From the NCBI GenBank assembly GCA_009701715.1, contig WLJO01000002.1, positions 94,225 through 158,224 of the forward strand: a DNA stretch of 64,000 bases. Reading direction: 5' to 3'. Shown in pieces: positions 53,221-61,948 of this stretch. The stretch's first letter is position 1, and each line of letters starts with the position of its first letter. Position numbers and translations under genes: made by a program. Under the pieces are notes generated by a model, which was not told the origin of the DNA, did not search any database, and worked only from the letters and a program-made list of their open reading frames with translations. Source of the stretch: Actinomycetota bacterium (GTDB taxonomy: Bacteria; Actinomycetota; Acidimicrobiia; Acidimicrobiales; Ilumatobacteraceae).

Positions 53221-54291
53221 TCAGCAGCCCTGTTCGAGCAGTTCGCGCAACGCGGCGTACGTCCGCTCGATCGGTGCGCGTGCCACGCGCTCATCCCGAG
53301 TGTGCGCCAGCGTTGCGTCCCCCGGACCGAAGTTGGTTGCCGGTATCCCGTGTTCGGCGAAACGCGCCACGTCGGTCCAGCCGAGTTTGGCTGTCACGGT
53401 GAGGCCATTGCGCTCCACCAGTGCCCGGATGAGCGGATGGGACAGACCGGGTTGCGCGGCAGGCGACACGTCGTCCATCACGATCTCGTCGTCGGGCTCC
53501 ACTGCGGTCGCGAGCAGATCCCGGAGGTACTCCATCGCGCTGTCGGCCGTGCGATCCGGCGCAAAGCGGTACGCAATGAGTACCCGGGCGGCATCGGGCA
53601 CCACGTTCCCGGCAATTCCGCCGTCGACCCGAACTGCCTGCAGTGACTCTCGGTACCGGCAGCCGTCCACTTCGGGTTCCCGGCCCGGCCATGCCTCGAT
53701 GATCGCGAGCACCCGTCCGAGACGATGGATTGCGTTGCGCCCCATCCACGGGCGGGCCGTGTGGGCACGGGCACCCCTCAGCGTCAGCCAGAAGCGCACA
53801 ATGCCCTGGCAACCGGCCTCGATCTCCCCATTCGTCGGCTCGCCGAGCAGCGCTACGTCACCGGCGAGCAACTCCGGGCGCTCCCGGAAGAGGCGCTGGA
53901 GACCGTTGAACTCGGCAGCAACCTCCTCGGCCTCGTAGAACACGAAGGTCACATCCGGTACCGGTTCGCGCACGGTGCAGGCGAGTTCCAGCATGACCGC
54001 CAACCCGGACTTCATGTCGGAGGTACCGCAGCCCCACAGCACGTCGCCGTCGAGGCGGCTCGGCACGTTGTCCGCAATGGGAACGGTGTCGGTGTGTCCG
54101 GCAAGAACCAGCCGCATCCCCCGGCCGAGCATCGTGCGTGCCACGAGGTTCTGGCCGACACGATCGAGGACCAACCATGGGGCGTGTGCACGCAGGCGAG
54201 TCTCGATCCAGTCCGTGATCTCACCCTCGTGGTGACTCTCGGAGCGGATATCCACCAACTGAGCCGTGAGCCCGAGCAGATCGGTTGTCAT
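53221..54291 (-). CDS. dapE: Succinyl-diaminopimelate desuccinylase
   Basis: DapE releases succinate from N-succinyl-LL-diaminopimelate in the lysine/peptidoglycan pathway. The 356-residue M20 zinc enzyme has the metal motifs LAGHTDTVPIADN, CGTSDMKSG and YEAEEVAAEFNG, plus a dimerisation domain with the HTARPWMGRNAIH block. The ATG at 54289-54291 gives the standard N-terminus; an upstream extension in frame runs through dapD sequence and is rejected. It follows dapD by 14 bp. Confidence 0.93.
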   Translation of the reverse strand: MTTDLLGLTAQLVDIRSESHHEGEITDWIETRLRAHAPWLVLDRVGQNLVARTMLGRGMRLVLAGHTDTVPIADNVPSRLDGDVLWGCGTSDMKSGLAVMLELACTVREPVPDVTFVFYEAEEVAAEFNGLQRLFRERPELLAGDVALLGEPTNGEIEAGCQGIVRFWLTLRGARAHTARPWMGRNAIHRLGRVLAIIEAWPGREPEVDGCRYRESLQAVRVDGGIAGNVVPDAARVLIAYRFAPDRTADSAMEYLRDLLATAVEPDDEIVMDDVSPAAQPGLSHPLIRALVERNGLTVTAKLGWTDVARFAEHGIPATNFGPGDATLAHTRDERVARAPIERTYAALRELLEQGC

Positions 54292-54305
54292 GCGAGCCTC
54301 TCCGC

Positions 54306-55127
54306 TCAGAGCGCGGCACCGTGGTCGCGCAACACCTGGTTGAGCTTGGACTTCTCGTGGCGCTCGCCGGCCTCGAGTTGCTTGACGAGCAGCACGCACG
54401 GCATGCCGAAGTCGCCTCCCGGGAAGGTCCGCACACGGGTGGCGCTGACAGCAACCGTCCACGACGGCACGATCCCTCTGGACACCTCGCGGCCGGACCA
54501 CGCCTCGATAACCGGGATGGAGCCGGTGAGGATGCAGCCAGCGCCCAGCACCGCCCCCTCGCCCACGCGGGCGCCCTCGGCAACGATGCACCGACTGCCG
54601 ATGAGGCATTCGTCCCCGACGATGACCGGCGCTGCCTGCGGGGGCTCGAGCACCCCGCCGATCCCCACGCCACCGGACAGGTGCACGTTCTTGCCGATCT
54701 GGGCACACGATCCGACCGTGGCCCAGGTGTCCACCATCGAGCCGGACCCGACGTACGCGCCGATGTTCACATAGCTCGGCATCATCACGACACCCGGCTG
54801 GAGGTGCGCCCCCCAACGAGCACTCGCCCCGGGGACCACACGCACGCCGTTCTTCTGATAATCCCGCTTGAGGGGGATCTTGTCGGCGTACTCGAACGGA
54901 CCGAGCTCGGTGGTCTCCATCTTGGACAGCTTGAAGAGCAGCAGGATCGCCTGCTTCAGCCACTGGTGGACCACGACATCGTCGCCGACCAGTTCCGCAA
55001 CTCGGGCCTCGCCACGGTCGAGCAGGTCGATGGCCTGCTTCACCGTGGCATACGCCTCGGCGTCACCGGCCTGCAGCGTGTCACGCGTTTCCCAGAGGTG
55101 TTCGATACGGGTCTGCAGGTCTGTCAT
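54306..55127 (-). CDS. dapD: Tetrahydrodipicolinate N-succinyltransferase, proteobacterial type
   Basis: DapD succinylates tetrahydrodipicolinate. The 273-residue left-handed beta-helix protein has the blocks MPSYVNIGAYVGSGSMVDTWATVGSCAQIGKNVHLSGGVGIGGVLEP (key elements PSYVNIGAYV, TWATVGSCAQIG and SGGVGIGGVLEP) and an N-terminal helical domain with VHQWLKQAILLLF. These match the Escherichia coli type closely, whereas most Actinobacteria have a longer, different DapD. The ATG at 55125-55127 is adjacent to the preceding gene. Horizontal acquisition or lineage-specific retention are both possible. Confidence 0.93.
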   Translation of the reverse strand: MTDLQTRIEHLWETRDTLQAGDAEAYATVKQAIDLLDRGEARVAELVGDDVVVHQWLKQAILLLFKLSKMETTELGPFEYADKIPLKRDYQKNGVRVVPGASARWGAHLQPGVVMMPSYVNIGAYVGSGSMVDTWATVGSCAQIGKNVHLSGGVGIGGVLEPPQAAPVIVGDECLIGSRCIVAEGARVGEGAVLGAGCILTGSIPVIEAWSGREVSRGIVPSWTVAVSATRVRTFPGGDFGMPCVLLVKQLEAGERHEKSKLNQVLRDHGAAL

Positions 55128-55128
55128 C

Positions 55129-56271
55129 TCAGTCGGAGTCCTCATCGGGATCAGGGGGCGGGGGTACCGGACGCTGAGACGTTAGGGGACGCGTCGGCGG
55201 CGGCGCGGGTTGGCGCTCCCACCCGCTGCTCGGCATGCGCTGGGTGGGCGGCGGGCTGGAGATGGATCCACTCTCGTCGAGCGAACTCACAATCGGGGGC
55301 AGCCCGGTCCCGGGCTGCTGCGGACGCTGTTGGGCGTCACGCTGGACGGGCGGCGGCACCGACGCCGGTTGCTGCGGCTGACGAACCGTCGGCGCAGCAC
55401 CACCCTGTTGTGGCTGGCGAACGGTGGGCGGGACCTGCTGCGGGCGCGCGCCGGGCGCCTGAGTCGGGCGCTGGGCGCCGGGCTGGGCGGGCCGTTGAAC
55501 CGGCGGGGCCATCGCCGGGCGCTGGGGCTGGGCGGGATACGCAGCCTGTCTCGGTGGGGACGCGGACGGTGGTTGGGCAGGCGACTGCTGGTACGGCGCG
55601 CCGTACCCGGGCGACGCAGCCGTGCCGGTTCCCTGAGCGAGGCCGAGCAGCACAGCGCCCGCGCCGAACACCACGCCCACCAGTCCGACGACGAGCGCGA
55701 GCAGCGACGACGTCTTATTGATGGCCGGCCCGACGCCGAGGGCGAAGGGAAGTCCCGTGTCCGGCGAGGCCACCTCCAGTTGGTAGTCGCCGACCACGCT
55801 GATGTTGACCTGACGATACGGTTCGGCCACAACGCCGCTGTCCCGGATGACCGTTGAGGAGGCGGGCGCGGACAGCCTGAGTGTCTTGCCATCGCTGTTC
55901 GTGAGTTTCAGCGCGATCTCGGGCGGGTTCGGGTCAGCCGCGACCGGCACCACGTCAGCGCTCGCGCAACCATCGTTGGCCCCGTTGATGCGCACAGAAC
56001 CTTTCGACACGTAGTACAGCGTGTACATCCCGGGTTTTTCGAACGTCAGGTCGGTGACACATCCCGACAGCGCGCCGGACTGCGTGACAAGGTTCTTCAC
56101 CTTCGAGGAGTAGTTCTGCTTGCCGGAGACGTAGAGCGCACCGCCCGCGACGATGCCGATGAGCACCAGGAGCACACCGATCACCACGAGTGTGCCGCCA
56201 CTGCGTCGGGCCACCGGGTAGCCCGATTGCTGGTAACCGGGTTGCTGATAACCGGGTTGCTGGTGCGACAT
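55129..56271 (-). CDS. Membrane protein with Pro/Gln-rich C-terminus, between dapD and dapC
   Basis: The 380-residue product has a short N-terminal Gln/Pro repeat (QQPGYQQPGYQQSGY), one membrane helix (about 25-48), a soluble extracytoplasmic domain of about 110 residues with two cysteines, a second helix (about 168-192), and a Pro/Gln/Ala-rich cytoplasmic tail of about 190 residues. No catalytic motif is evident. Its start overlaps the dapC stop by one base (TGATG), so it is expressed with the lysine genes, though a role there is not implied. The family is not recognised. Confidence 0.75.
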   Translation of the reverse strand: MSHQQPGYQQPGYQQSGYPVARRSGGTLVVIGVLLVLIGIVAGGALYVSGKQNYSSKVKNLVTQSGALSGCVTDLTFEKPGMYTLYYVSKGSVRINGANDGCASADVVPVAADPNPPEIALKLTNSDGKTLRLSAPASSTVIRDSGVVAEPYRQVNISVVGDYQLEVASPDTGLPFALGVGPAINKTSSLLALVVGLVGVVFGAGAVLLGLAQGTGTAASPGYGAPYQQSPAQPPSASPPRQAAYPAQPQRPAMAPPVQRPAQPGAQRPTQAPGARPQQVPPTVRQPQQGGAAPTVRQPQQPASVPPPVQRDAQQRPQQPGTGLPPIVSSLDESGSISSPPPTQRMPSSGWERQPAPPPTRPLTSQRPVPPPPDPDEDSD

Positions 56272-57407
56272 CAGCGATCCCCCTGCGGGCCAACGCCGAG
56301 TCTCGTTCCGACGAGGGCGATCCGGTTGTCTGGCTGCACGACCGCTACGCGGACGTTCTGGGCGCCACCGGCCCCATAGAAGTCGCCGGGGCTCACGAGG
56401 GCCCCGCCTTCTCGGGCCAAGCGCTCGGCAAAGGCCCAGCCGTCCTGCGCGTCGAACCAGAGGTAGAACCCGCCTGCGGGGAGTGCGATGTCGATGCCTG
56501 ACCACCGCGAGAGGATCCGGGCCATCACGTCGAGGCGACGCAGATAGATGTCTCGCTGCGCCACGACGTGCACGTCATCGGCGAGCGCAACTGCGGCGGC
56601 CGCCTGGGCGGGACCGGGCACCATCATGCCGACGTGCTTGCGCACCTCTTTGAGATAGTTGACGATCTCCGCATCACCTGCGTAGAAGCCCACACGAAGG
56701 CCCGCAAGGTTGGAACGCTTCGAGACCGAGTGCACTGCCACCACGCCCTCGAGACCGTGCTCGAGGATGGTGCGCCCACGACCGTCCCAGGTGAACTCCA
56801 CGTAGCACTCGTCGCTGAACACCGGCACGCCGTGGGAGCGACCCCATGCTGCCGCGGCGCCGAGATCATCAAGTGCACCGGTGGGGTTGCTCGGGCTGTT
56901 CACCCAGAGCAGCAGTGCCCGCCGAGCATCGTCGTCGCTGATTGCCGAGAGGTCCAATCCGCCGCCGGGTGCCGGTGGCACCGGTACGGCGCGACACCCG
57001 GCGAGGATGGCGCCCATCTCGTAGGTGGGGTACGCAACTGCCGGGTACAGCACAGTGTCGCGGGCCGGTGAGCGCAAGCGCAGCCACTGTGGCAGCGTGC
57101 CCACGAACTCCTTGGTGCCGATGCAGGCGGCGATCTGGCCGAGCGGAACCTCGATGCCGAAGCGCCGGTTCATCCACGCGGCGATGGACTTGCGGAGCGG
57201 ATCGGTCCCGATGGAGGGCGGGTAGCCGCGTTCGCTGTTGGAGGAGGCGAGTGCATCGATGACGGCTTGCGGCGGGGGGTCGCAGGGCGTGCCGATGGAC
57301 AGGTCCACAATGCCGCCCTCGAGCGCGTCGCCGAAAGGCTTGAAGCGATCGAGACGGTCGTACGGGTACGGGGGCGGCACGAAGCCTGCCGGGACGTTGG
57401 TGTTCAT
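56271..57407 (-). CDS. dapC: Succinyldiaminopimelate aminotransferase
   Basis: DapC is a PLP enzyme that aminates N-succinyl-2-amino-6-ketopimelate. The 378-residue fold-type I aminotransferase has VDLSIGTPCDPPPQAVIDAL, the WVNSPSNPTGALDDL block, the DECYVEFTW block and the PLP-lysine region SVSKRSNLAGLRVGF. It is placed between dapD/dapE and dapF, which supports DapC over a generic aminotransferase. Its ATG overlaps the hflX stop by four bases (57404-57407). Confidence 0.9.
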   Translation of the reverse strand: MNTNVPAGFVPPPYPYDRLDRFKPFGDALEGGIVDLSIGTPCDPPPQAVIDALASSNSERGYPPSIGTDPLRKSIAAWMNRRFGIEVPLGQIAACIGTKEFVGTLPQWLRLRSPARDTVLYPAVAYPTYEMGAILAGCRAVPVPPAPGGGLDLSAISDDDARRALLLWVNSPSNPTGALDDLGAAAAWGRSHGVPVFSDECYVEFTWDGRGRTILEHGLEGVVAVHSVSKRSNLAGLRVGFYAGDAEIVNYLKEVRKHVGMMVPGPAQAAAAVALADDVHVVAQRDIYLRRLDVMARILSRWSGIDIALPAGGFYLWFDAQDGWAFAERLAREGGALVSPGDFYGAGGAQNVRVAVVQPDNRIALVGTRLGVGPQGDR

Positions 57408-58735
57408 GCCGGACGTACCTTCCCACGCTCGTTGGTGGCGGGCGCGACGACGTAGTCCGACAGCCGTCCGACTGAAGCGTCGCTGAGGCGTGCTCGCACC
57501 CTGGTCCCCTCTTCCTCGTAGGTTTCCGAGACCACTTCGCCCTCCCGCCGGATCGACGCCAGGACGTCTCCCCGTTCGTAGGGCACCATGAGCTCGGTGA
57601 CCCGGGCCATTGCCCGCAGTCGATCCGACAGCGTACGCAAGAACCCGTCGATGCCGGCGCCAGTCCGGGCGCTGACGGCCACGGAACCCTCGTGGCTCCG
57701 CACGAGACGGTCCGCCTCGGCGGGTGCGACGTCGGCCTTGTTGAACACGAGTAGCTCGGGGACCCGTCCCGCCTCGATCTCGCCGAGCACCTCGTGCACC
57801 GCCCGGATCTGGCCCTCGGGGTCGGGGGCGCTGGAGTCGACCACGTGGATGAGGAAGTCGGCCGAGGTGGCCACCTCGAGGGTGCTCTTGAACGACTCCA
57901 CGAGCCCGTGAGGGAGGCGGCGCACGAACCCAACGGTGTCGGTGAGCAGGACCGGTTCGCCGCCGGGCAGCGAGAGGCGCCGGGTGGTCGGGTCCAGCGT
58001 GGCAAACAGGCGGTCCTCCACGAGCACACCCGCATCCGTGAGACGGTTCAGCAGCGAGGACTTTCCGGCGTTCGTGTAGCCGACGATCGTGGCGTTGACG
58101 AGGCCGCTGCGGTCGCGACCCTTGCGCTGCAGCAACCGGGTTCGGCTCATCTCCGAGAGGTCGGTAACGAGGTGATCGATGCGGCGCTGGATCGCGCGAC
58201 GGTCCACTTCGAGCTTGGTCTCGCCCTTGCCGCGCGTACGCGTGCCGATGCCGCCGGACTGCTGGGACATCGCTGCCTCTGCACCACGGCGCATACGCGG
58301 CAGCCGGTATCTCAAGATGGCCAGTTCCACCTGCGCCTTACCCTCCTGGGTGTGCGCGTTCTGGGCGAAGATGTCGAGGATGACTGCCGTGCGGTCGAGC
58401 GCAGTTCGGCCGAGCAGGCGCTCCAGGTTGTACTGCTGGCCGGGGGTGAGTTCATTGTCGAACACGACGGTGTCGGCATCGACAGCAAGACACAGCTCCC
58501 TCAGTTCCTCGGCCTTGCCCTTGCCGAGGAAGAATTTCGGGTCCGGGCGATCGCGTGACTGGGTGAGGCGGGCCACCTCGTCGGCACCCGCAGTGTCGAC
58601 AAGCAGGCGCAGTTCCGCGAGCGACGCCTCGGTGTCGTCTGCGTCGTCGGGCGGGAGGGTGACGCCGACGAGCACGATTCGCTCGCGGAACGAGCGCTCG
58701 ATGAGCGTGGTGCCGAGCGCCTCGTTGTAGGGCAT
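57404..58735 (-). CDS. hflX: Ribosome-associated GTPase HflX
   Basis: HflX is a translational GTPase that splits or rescues stalled ribosomes. The 443-residue protein has the N-terminal HflX domain with the KFFLGKGKAEEL and FDNELTPGQQYNLE blocks, a coiled middle segment, and a G domain with GYTNAGKSSLLNRL (G1), DTVGFVRRLP (G3) and FNKAD (G4). I use the ATG at 58733-58735, which overlaps the dapF stop in a TGATG junction. hflX is next to dapF and miaA in mycobacteria too. Confidence 0.95.
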   Translation of the reverse strand: MPYNEALGTTLIERSFRERIVLVGVTLPPDDADDTEASLAELRLLVDTAGADEVARLTQSRDRPDPKFFLGKGKAEELRELCLAVDADTVVFDNELTPGQQYNLERLLGRTALDRTAVILDIFAQNAHTQEGKAQVELAILRYRLPRMRRGAEAAMSQQSGGIGTRTRGKGETKLEVDRRAIQRRIDHLVTDLSEMSRTRLLQRKGRDRSGLVNATIVGYTNAGKSSLLNRLTDAGVLVEDRLFATLDPTTRRLSLPGGEPVLLTDTVGFVRRLPHGLVESFKSTLEVATSADFLIHVVDSSAPDPEGQIRAVHEVLGEIEAGRVPELLVFNKADVAPAEADRLVRSHEGSVAVSARTGAGIDGFLRTLSDRLRAMARVTELMVPYERGDVLASIRREGEVVSETYEEEGTRVRARLSDASVGRLSDYVVAPATNERGKVRPA

Positions 58736-59535
58736 CAGAGATCGATGGAAACGGTGGCGATGTGCGCCGAGGGCCCGACGAGTGTCAACCCGCCCTCGGT
58801 CGGGCTGTCGAAGCGAACCGTCGCGTCGCCGCCATCCATGTGGACGAGCACCTCGGAGGCGCCTGCCTGCAACATGCCCCACTGCAGCGCGGCCCATGCA
58901 CTGGCGCACGCGCCGGTGCCACATGCCTCGGTCACCCCGGCGCCACGCTCGTGGACGCGCATCGTGATCGCGTGCTCCTCCGGACCGGGCATGACGATCT
59001 CAAGGTTCACGTCGGGAACCTGTGTGCCGATGTGAACGAGGTTCACGACGGCCACGTCATCAACGCCCACGACGGTATGCGGGTTTCCCATGTCGATGTG
59101 CGACACCGGGCGATCGGGGTGCACCCCCACAGCGTCCCACGACGGCGACGGCATGCCGGGGGCGGGAACGCCCATGGCAACGCTCGCCATGATCACGGCG
59201 GGGTCGTCGGTGGGCATCACTTCCACCTGCTTCTCGCCCGAGTCCGTCACCACCCGGTACGTACCGGGCTTGGAGTCACCGACAGCCTGGACAAAGCAGC
59301 GAATGCCGTTGCCGCTCATGCCGGCACGGGATCCGTCTGCATTGAACAGGATCATTCGCCACGCGCCGTCCGGACGCAGGTTCGCAAGCAGCAGTCCGTC
59401 AGCGCCGATACCGCGGTGTCGATCGCACCAGCGGATCGCGAGTTCGCTGCCTCGGCCCTCCAGCCCACCGATCCAGACCAAGAAGTCGTTGCCGAGTCCG
59501 TGATGCTTGGTGAGGCGTACTGTTGCACCGCTCAT
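58735..59535 (-). CDS. dapF: Diaminopimelate epimerase with Ser at the first catalytic Cys position
   Basis: DapF interconverts LL- and meso-diaminopimelate by a two-cysteine mechanism. The 266-residue protein has the family start KHHGLGNDFLV, the FNADGSRAGMSGNGIRCF block and the C-terminal EACGTGACASA block. In the first block the usual catalytic cysteine (CGNG) is serine, Ser74 (codon AGC at 59314-59316); the second catalytic cysteine in ACGTGAC is kept. The neighbouring Cys in GIRC might compensate, or the enzyme may differ in activity. The ATG at 59533-59535 overlaps the miaA stop (ATGA). Confidence 0.88.
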   Translation of the reverse strand: MSGATVRLTKHHGLGNDFLVWIGGLEGRGSELAIRWCDRHRGIGADGLLLANLRPDGAWRMILFNADGSRAGMSGNGIRCFVQAVGDSKPGTYRVVTDSGEKQVEVMPTDDPAVIMASVAMGVPAPGMPSPSWDAVGVHPDRPVSHIDMGNPHTVVGVDDVAVVNLVHIGTQVPDVNLEIVMPGPEEHAITMRVHERGAGVTEACGTGACASAWAALQWGMLQAGASEVLVHMDGGDATVRFDSPTEGGLTLVGPSAHIATVSIDL

Positions 59536-60461
59536 GCCATCACCGCTTCTGCCAGCACGGGCAACGCCTCCAACGAATCCATCTCGATATCGATCCAGCG
59601 TATGCGGGGGTCCCTGCGGAACCAACGATCCTGGCGGACGGCGAACTGACGTGTACGCACGATGATGGTCTCGACCGCCTCGTCGAGTGAGCACAGCCCG
59701 TCGAGCACGTCCAGCAGTTCTTTGTAGCCGAGCGCCTGTCGGGCAGTTCGGGAGAATTCGCCCAACCCGGCGAGCCGCTCGACCTCGCCGAACAGACCCT
59801 GTTCGATCATGCGGTGCACCCGGCCCTCGATGCGTACGGCGAGTCGCTCGCGTGTCCAGCGCAGGCCGATCTGGGTGATCTCGCTCTGCGGATACGTCTC
59901 CAGACCCGGCCCGAACGAACTGAACGTGCGGCCGCTGCCCTCGCACACCTCGAGCGCCCGCACGATCCGACGTGCATTCGTCGGTTCCATCCTGCTGGCG
60001 GCGACGGGATCCAGCGTCTCCAAACGCTGGAACATCGCGCCCAGATCCCCGAGCGCCTCGTGCTCGAGGCGGATCCGGACCTCCGGCCACGAGCCCGGCA
60101 ACTCGAGGTGGTTGACGAGTGCCGAGAGGTACAGCCCGGTGCCGGCCACCAACACGGGAGCGCCCCCTCGCGACGAGATGCTTCCGAGGGCCTCGTTGGC
60201 CATCTGCTGGAAATCTGCAACCGTGAACGGTTCCGACGGGGCGACGAGGTCGAGGCCGTGATGGCGGACCTCGGCTCGCTCGGCAGGCGTTGGCTTGGCC
60301 GTACCGATGTCCATGCCGCGGTACACCTGCATCGCATCAACCGCCACGATCTCCACGCGGGGTACGAGGCGGGCGATCGCCATTGCGAGGTCGCTCTTGC
60401 CCGACGCTGTCGCGCCCACGATGGCGACTGCCGGGACTGCGGCCCCGCCTGATCTGCTCAC
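59532..60461 (-). CDS. miaA: tRNA dimethylallyltransferase
   Basis: MiaA transfers a dimethylallyl group to A37 of tRNAs reading UNN codons. The 309-residue protein has the P-loop GATASGKSDLA, the DAMQVYRGMDIGTAKP block, and the GTGLYLSALV block. It is coupled to dapF (ATGA) and to miaB, whose stop overlaps its start by four bases (60458-60461). MiaB then acts on the same A37 nucleotide, so the two-step i6A to ms2i6A modification is encoded as one unit. Confidence 0.96.
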   Translation of the reverse strand: MSRSGGAAVPAVAIVGATASGKSDLAMAIARLVPRVEIVAVDAMQVYRGMDIGTAKPTPAERAEVRHHGLDLVAPSEPFTVADFQQMANEALGSISSRGGAPVLVAGTGLYLSALVNHLELPGSWPEVRIRLEHEALGDLGAMFQRLETLDPVAASRMEPTNARRIVRALEVCEGSGRTFSSFGPGLETYPQSEITQIGLRWTRERLAVRIEGRVHRMIEQGLFGEVERLAGLGEFSRTARQALGYKELLDVLDGLCSLDEAVETIIVRTRQFAVRQDRWFRRDPRIRWIDIEMDSLEALPVLAEAVMA

Positions 60462-61879
60462 TGGGCCGAGGACACCGGGATACGCACCTTGTGGGCTGCG
60501 TCCTGCAGCAGCGACCGGAACTCACCCATCAGGTGGTGCGGCGCGCCGTGAACGATCTCCACCTCGGCGTAGGCCCCCGGGCGCAGCGGCTTCGGGGGCG
60601 TGAAGTGCACGAGTTTGTTCTGACGCGTGCGGCCACTCGTCACCGACGGATCCTTCTTGGACGGACCCTCCACGAGCACCTCCTCCACCCGACCCACGCG
60701 TTCGCGGTGCTTGGCGAGCGCGGACCGCTCGATCACCACACGCAACCGGGCGAAGCGCTCGGAGGCGACGGCGGCGTCCACGAAGCGGTCCTGCATCTCG
60801 GCAGCCTCGGTGCCCGGCCGGGGCGAGAAGAGGAAGGTGTACGCGTAATCGAACTGGGCGGCGCTGGCCACCTCGAGTGTGCGGACGAAGTCCTCCTCGG
60901 TCTCACCGGGGAACCCCACGATGATGTCGGTGGACACCGCGAGATCCGGCATCAGCGTCCGGGCCTGCGCAAGCCGCTCGAGGTAGCGGTCGGCGGTGTA
61001 CCCCCGATGCATGGCGGCAAGAACTGCGTCGCTGCCGGACTGCAGCGGGTAGTGCAGGTGCTCGCACACACTGGGCACCGATGCCATTGCGGCGAAGGTC
61101 TCCGGGCGCATGTCCTTGGGGTGCGGGCTCGTGAAGCGGACACGGCGGATGCCAGCAACCGAACCGACGGCGCCCAACAGGTCCGCGAACAACGGACGCA
61201 CCCGGGCGTCGGTATCGCCCCCCTGCCTTGCGGCAAGCTGCAGGTCGCGGCCGTAGCTGTTCACGTTCTGCCCGAGCAGGGTCACCTCGGATACGCCCGC
61301 AGCAGCGAGCGCCCGCACCTCGGTGACGATGTCCTCGAACGGTCTGCTGATCTCTACACCGCGCACTGCAGGAACGATGCAGAAGGCGCACTTGTTGTCG
61401 CAGCCGATCTGGATGGTGACCCAGGCGTTGTAAGACGTCTCACGCTGTGCCGGGAGGGCCGACGGGAACATGGCGTGGTCGTCGATGACCGCCTCGTCGA
61501 GGATCTCGGTGATCGGGCCACTCGTTCGGGCCTCACCCATGAGGATCGCCGCTCGGTGCACGTTGTGGGTGCCGAGCACTACGTCGACGTACGGTGCCTT
61601 GTCCCGCACGAGGTCCTTGTCCTTCTGGGCAAGACAGCCAGCGACCACAATCTGACGACCGTCCTTCTCACCTTTCCAGGTCTTCAGGTGACCGAGGGTG
61701 CCGTACAGCTTGTTGTCGGCGTTCTCCCGGATGCAACACGTGTTCAGCACCACCACATCGGCGTCTTCTTCGGATTCGGCCTGCACGAGGCCGTCTTCCT
61801 CCAGCAGTCCAGCGATGCGTTCGGAGTCGTGCTCGTTCATCTGGCACCCGAAGGTGCGAACGACGTAACTCTTGGCCAT
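60458..61879 (-). CDS. miaB: tRNA-2-methylthio-N6-dimethylallyladenosine synthase
   Basis: This radical-SAM methylthiotransferase acts on i6A37 of tRNA. The 473-residue protein has the N-terminal UPF0004 domain with cysteines (TFGCQMNEHDSERI, NTCCIRENAD, GCLAQ), the radical SAM motif C-x3-C-x2-C in IGCDNKCAFCIVP, and a C-terminal TRAM domain. ATG at 61877-61879 gives the family start MAKSYVVRTFGC; a TTG one codon upstream is less likely. The start is immediately downstream of the recA terminator and its T tract, with only a weak ribosome-binding site. Confidence 0.96.
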   Translation of the reverse strand: MAKSYVVRTFGCQMNEHDSERIAGLLEEDGLVQAESEEDADVVVLNTCCIRENADNKLYGTLGHLKTWKGEKDGRQIVVAGCLAQKDKDLVRDKAPYVDVVLGTHNVHRAAILMGEARTSGPITEILDEAVIDDHAMFPSALPAQRETSYNAWVTIQIGCDNKCAFCIVPAVRGVEISRPFEDIVTEVRALAAAGVSEVTLLGQNVNSYGRDLQLAARQGGDTDARVRPLFADLLGAVGSVAGIRRVRFTSPHPKDMRPETFAAMASVPSVCEHLHYPLQSGSDAVLAAMHRGYTADRYLERLAQARTLMPDLAVSTDIIVGFPGETEEDFVRTLEVASAAQFDYAYTFLFSPRPGTEAAEMQDRFVDAAVASERFARLRVVIERSALAKHRERVGRVEEVLVEGPSKKDPSVTSGRTRQNKLVHFTPPKPLRPGAYAEVEIVHGAPHHLMGEFRSLLQDAAHKVRIPVSSAQ

Positions 61880-61880
61880 C

Positions 61881-61931
61881 AAAAAAGCCTAGGGCCTAGC
61901 CGAGCGCACCGGGGTGCGTTCGGCTAGGCCC
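61881..61931 (-). terminator. Intrinsic terminator of recA, abutting the miaB start
   Basis: A 19-bp inverted repeat with one G-U pair (61892-61910 with 61913-61931, 2-base spacing) is followed on the minus strand by TAGGC and six T residues (61881-61886). The T tract ends one base upstream of the miaB start codon region. Confidence 0.9.
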
Positions 61932-61948
61932 TTCAGCGGGCATCGTGG

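Noticed and set aside
53221..54963. 580-codon reading that fuses extra N-terminal sequence to DapE
   Set aside because: The extra part is antiparallel-frame sequence over dapD; the ATG at 54291 gives a normal DapE length.
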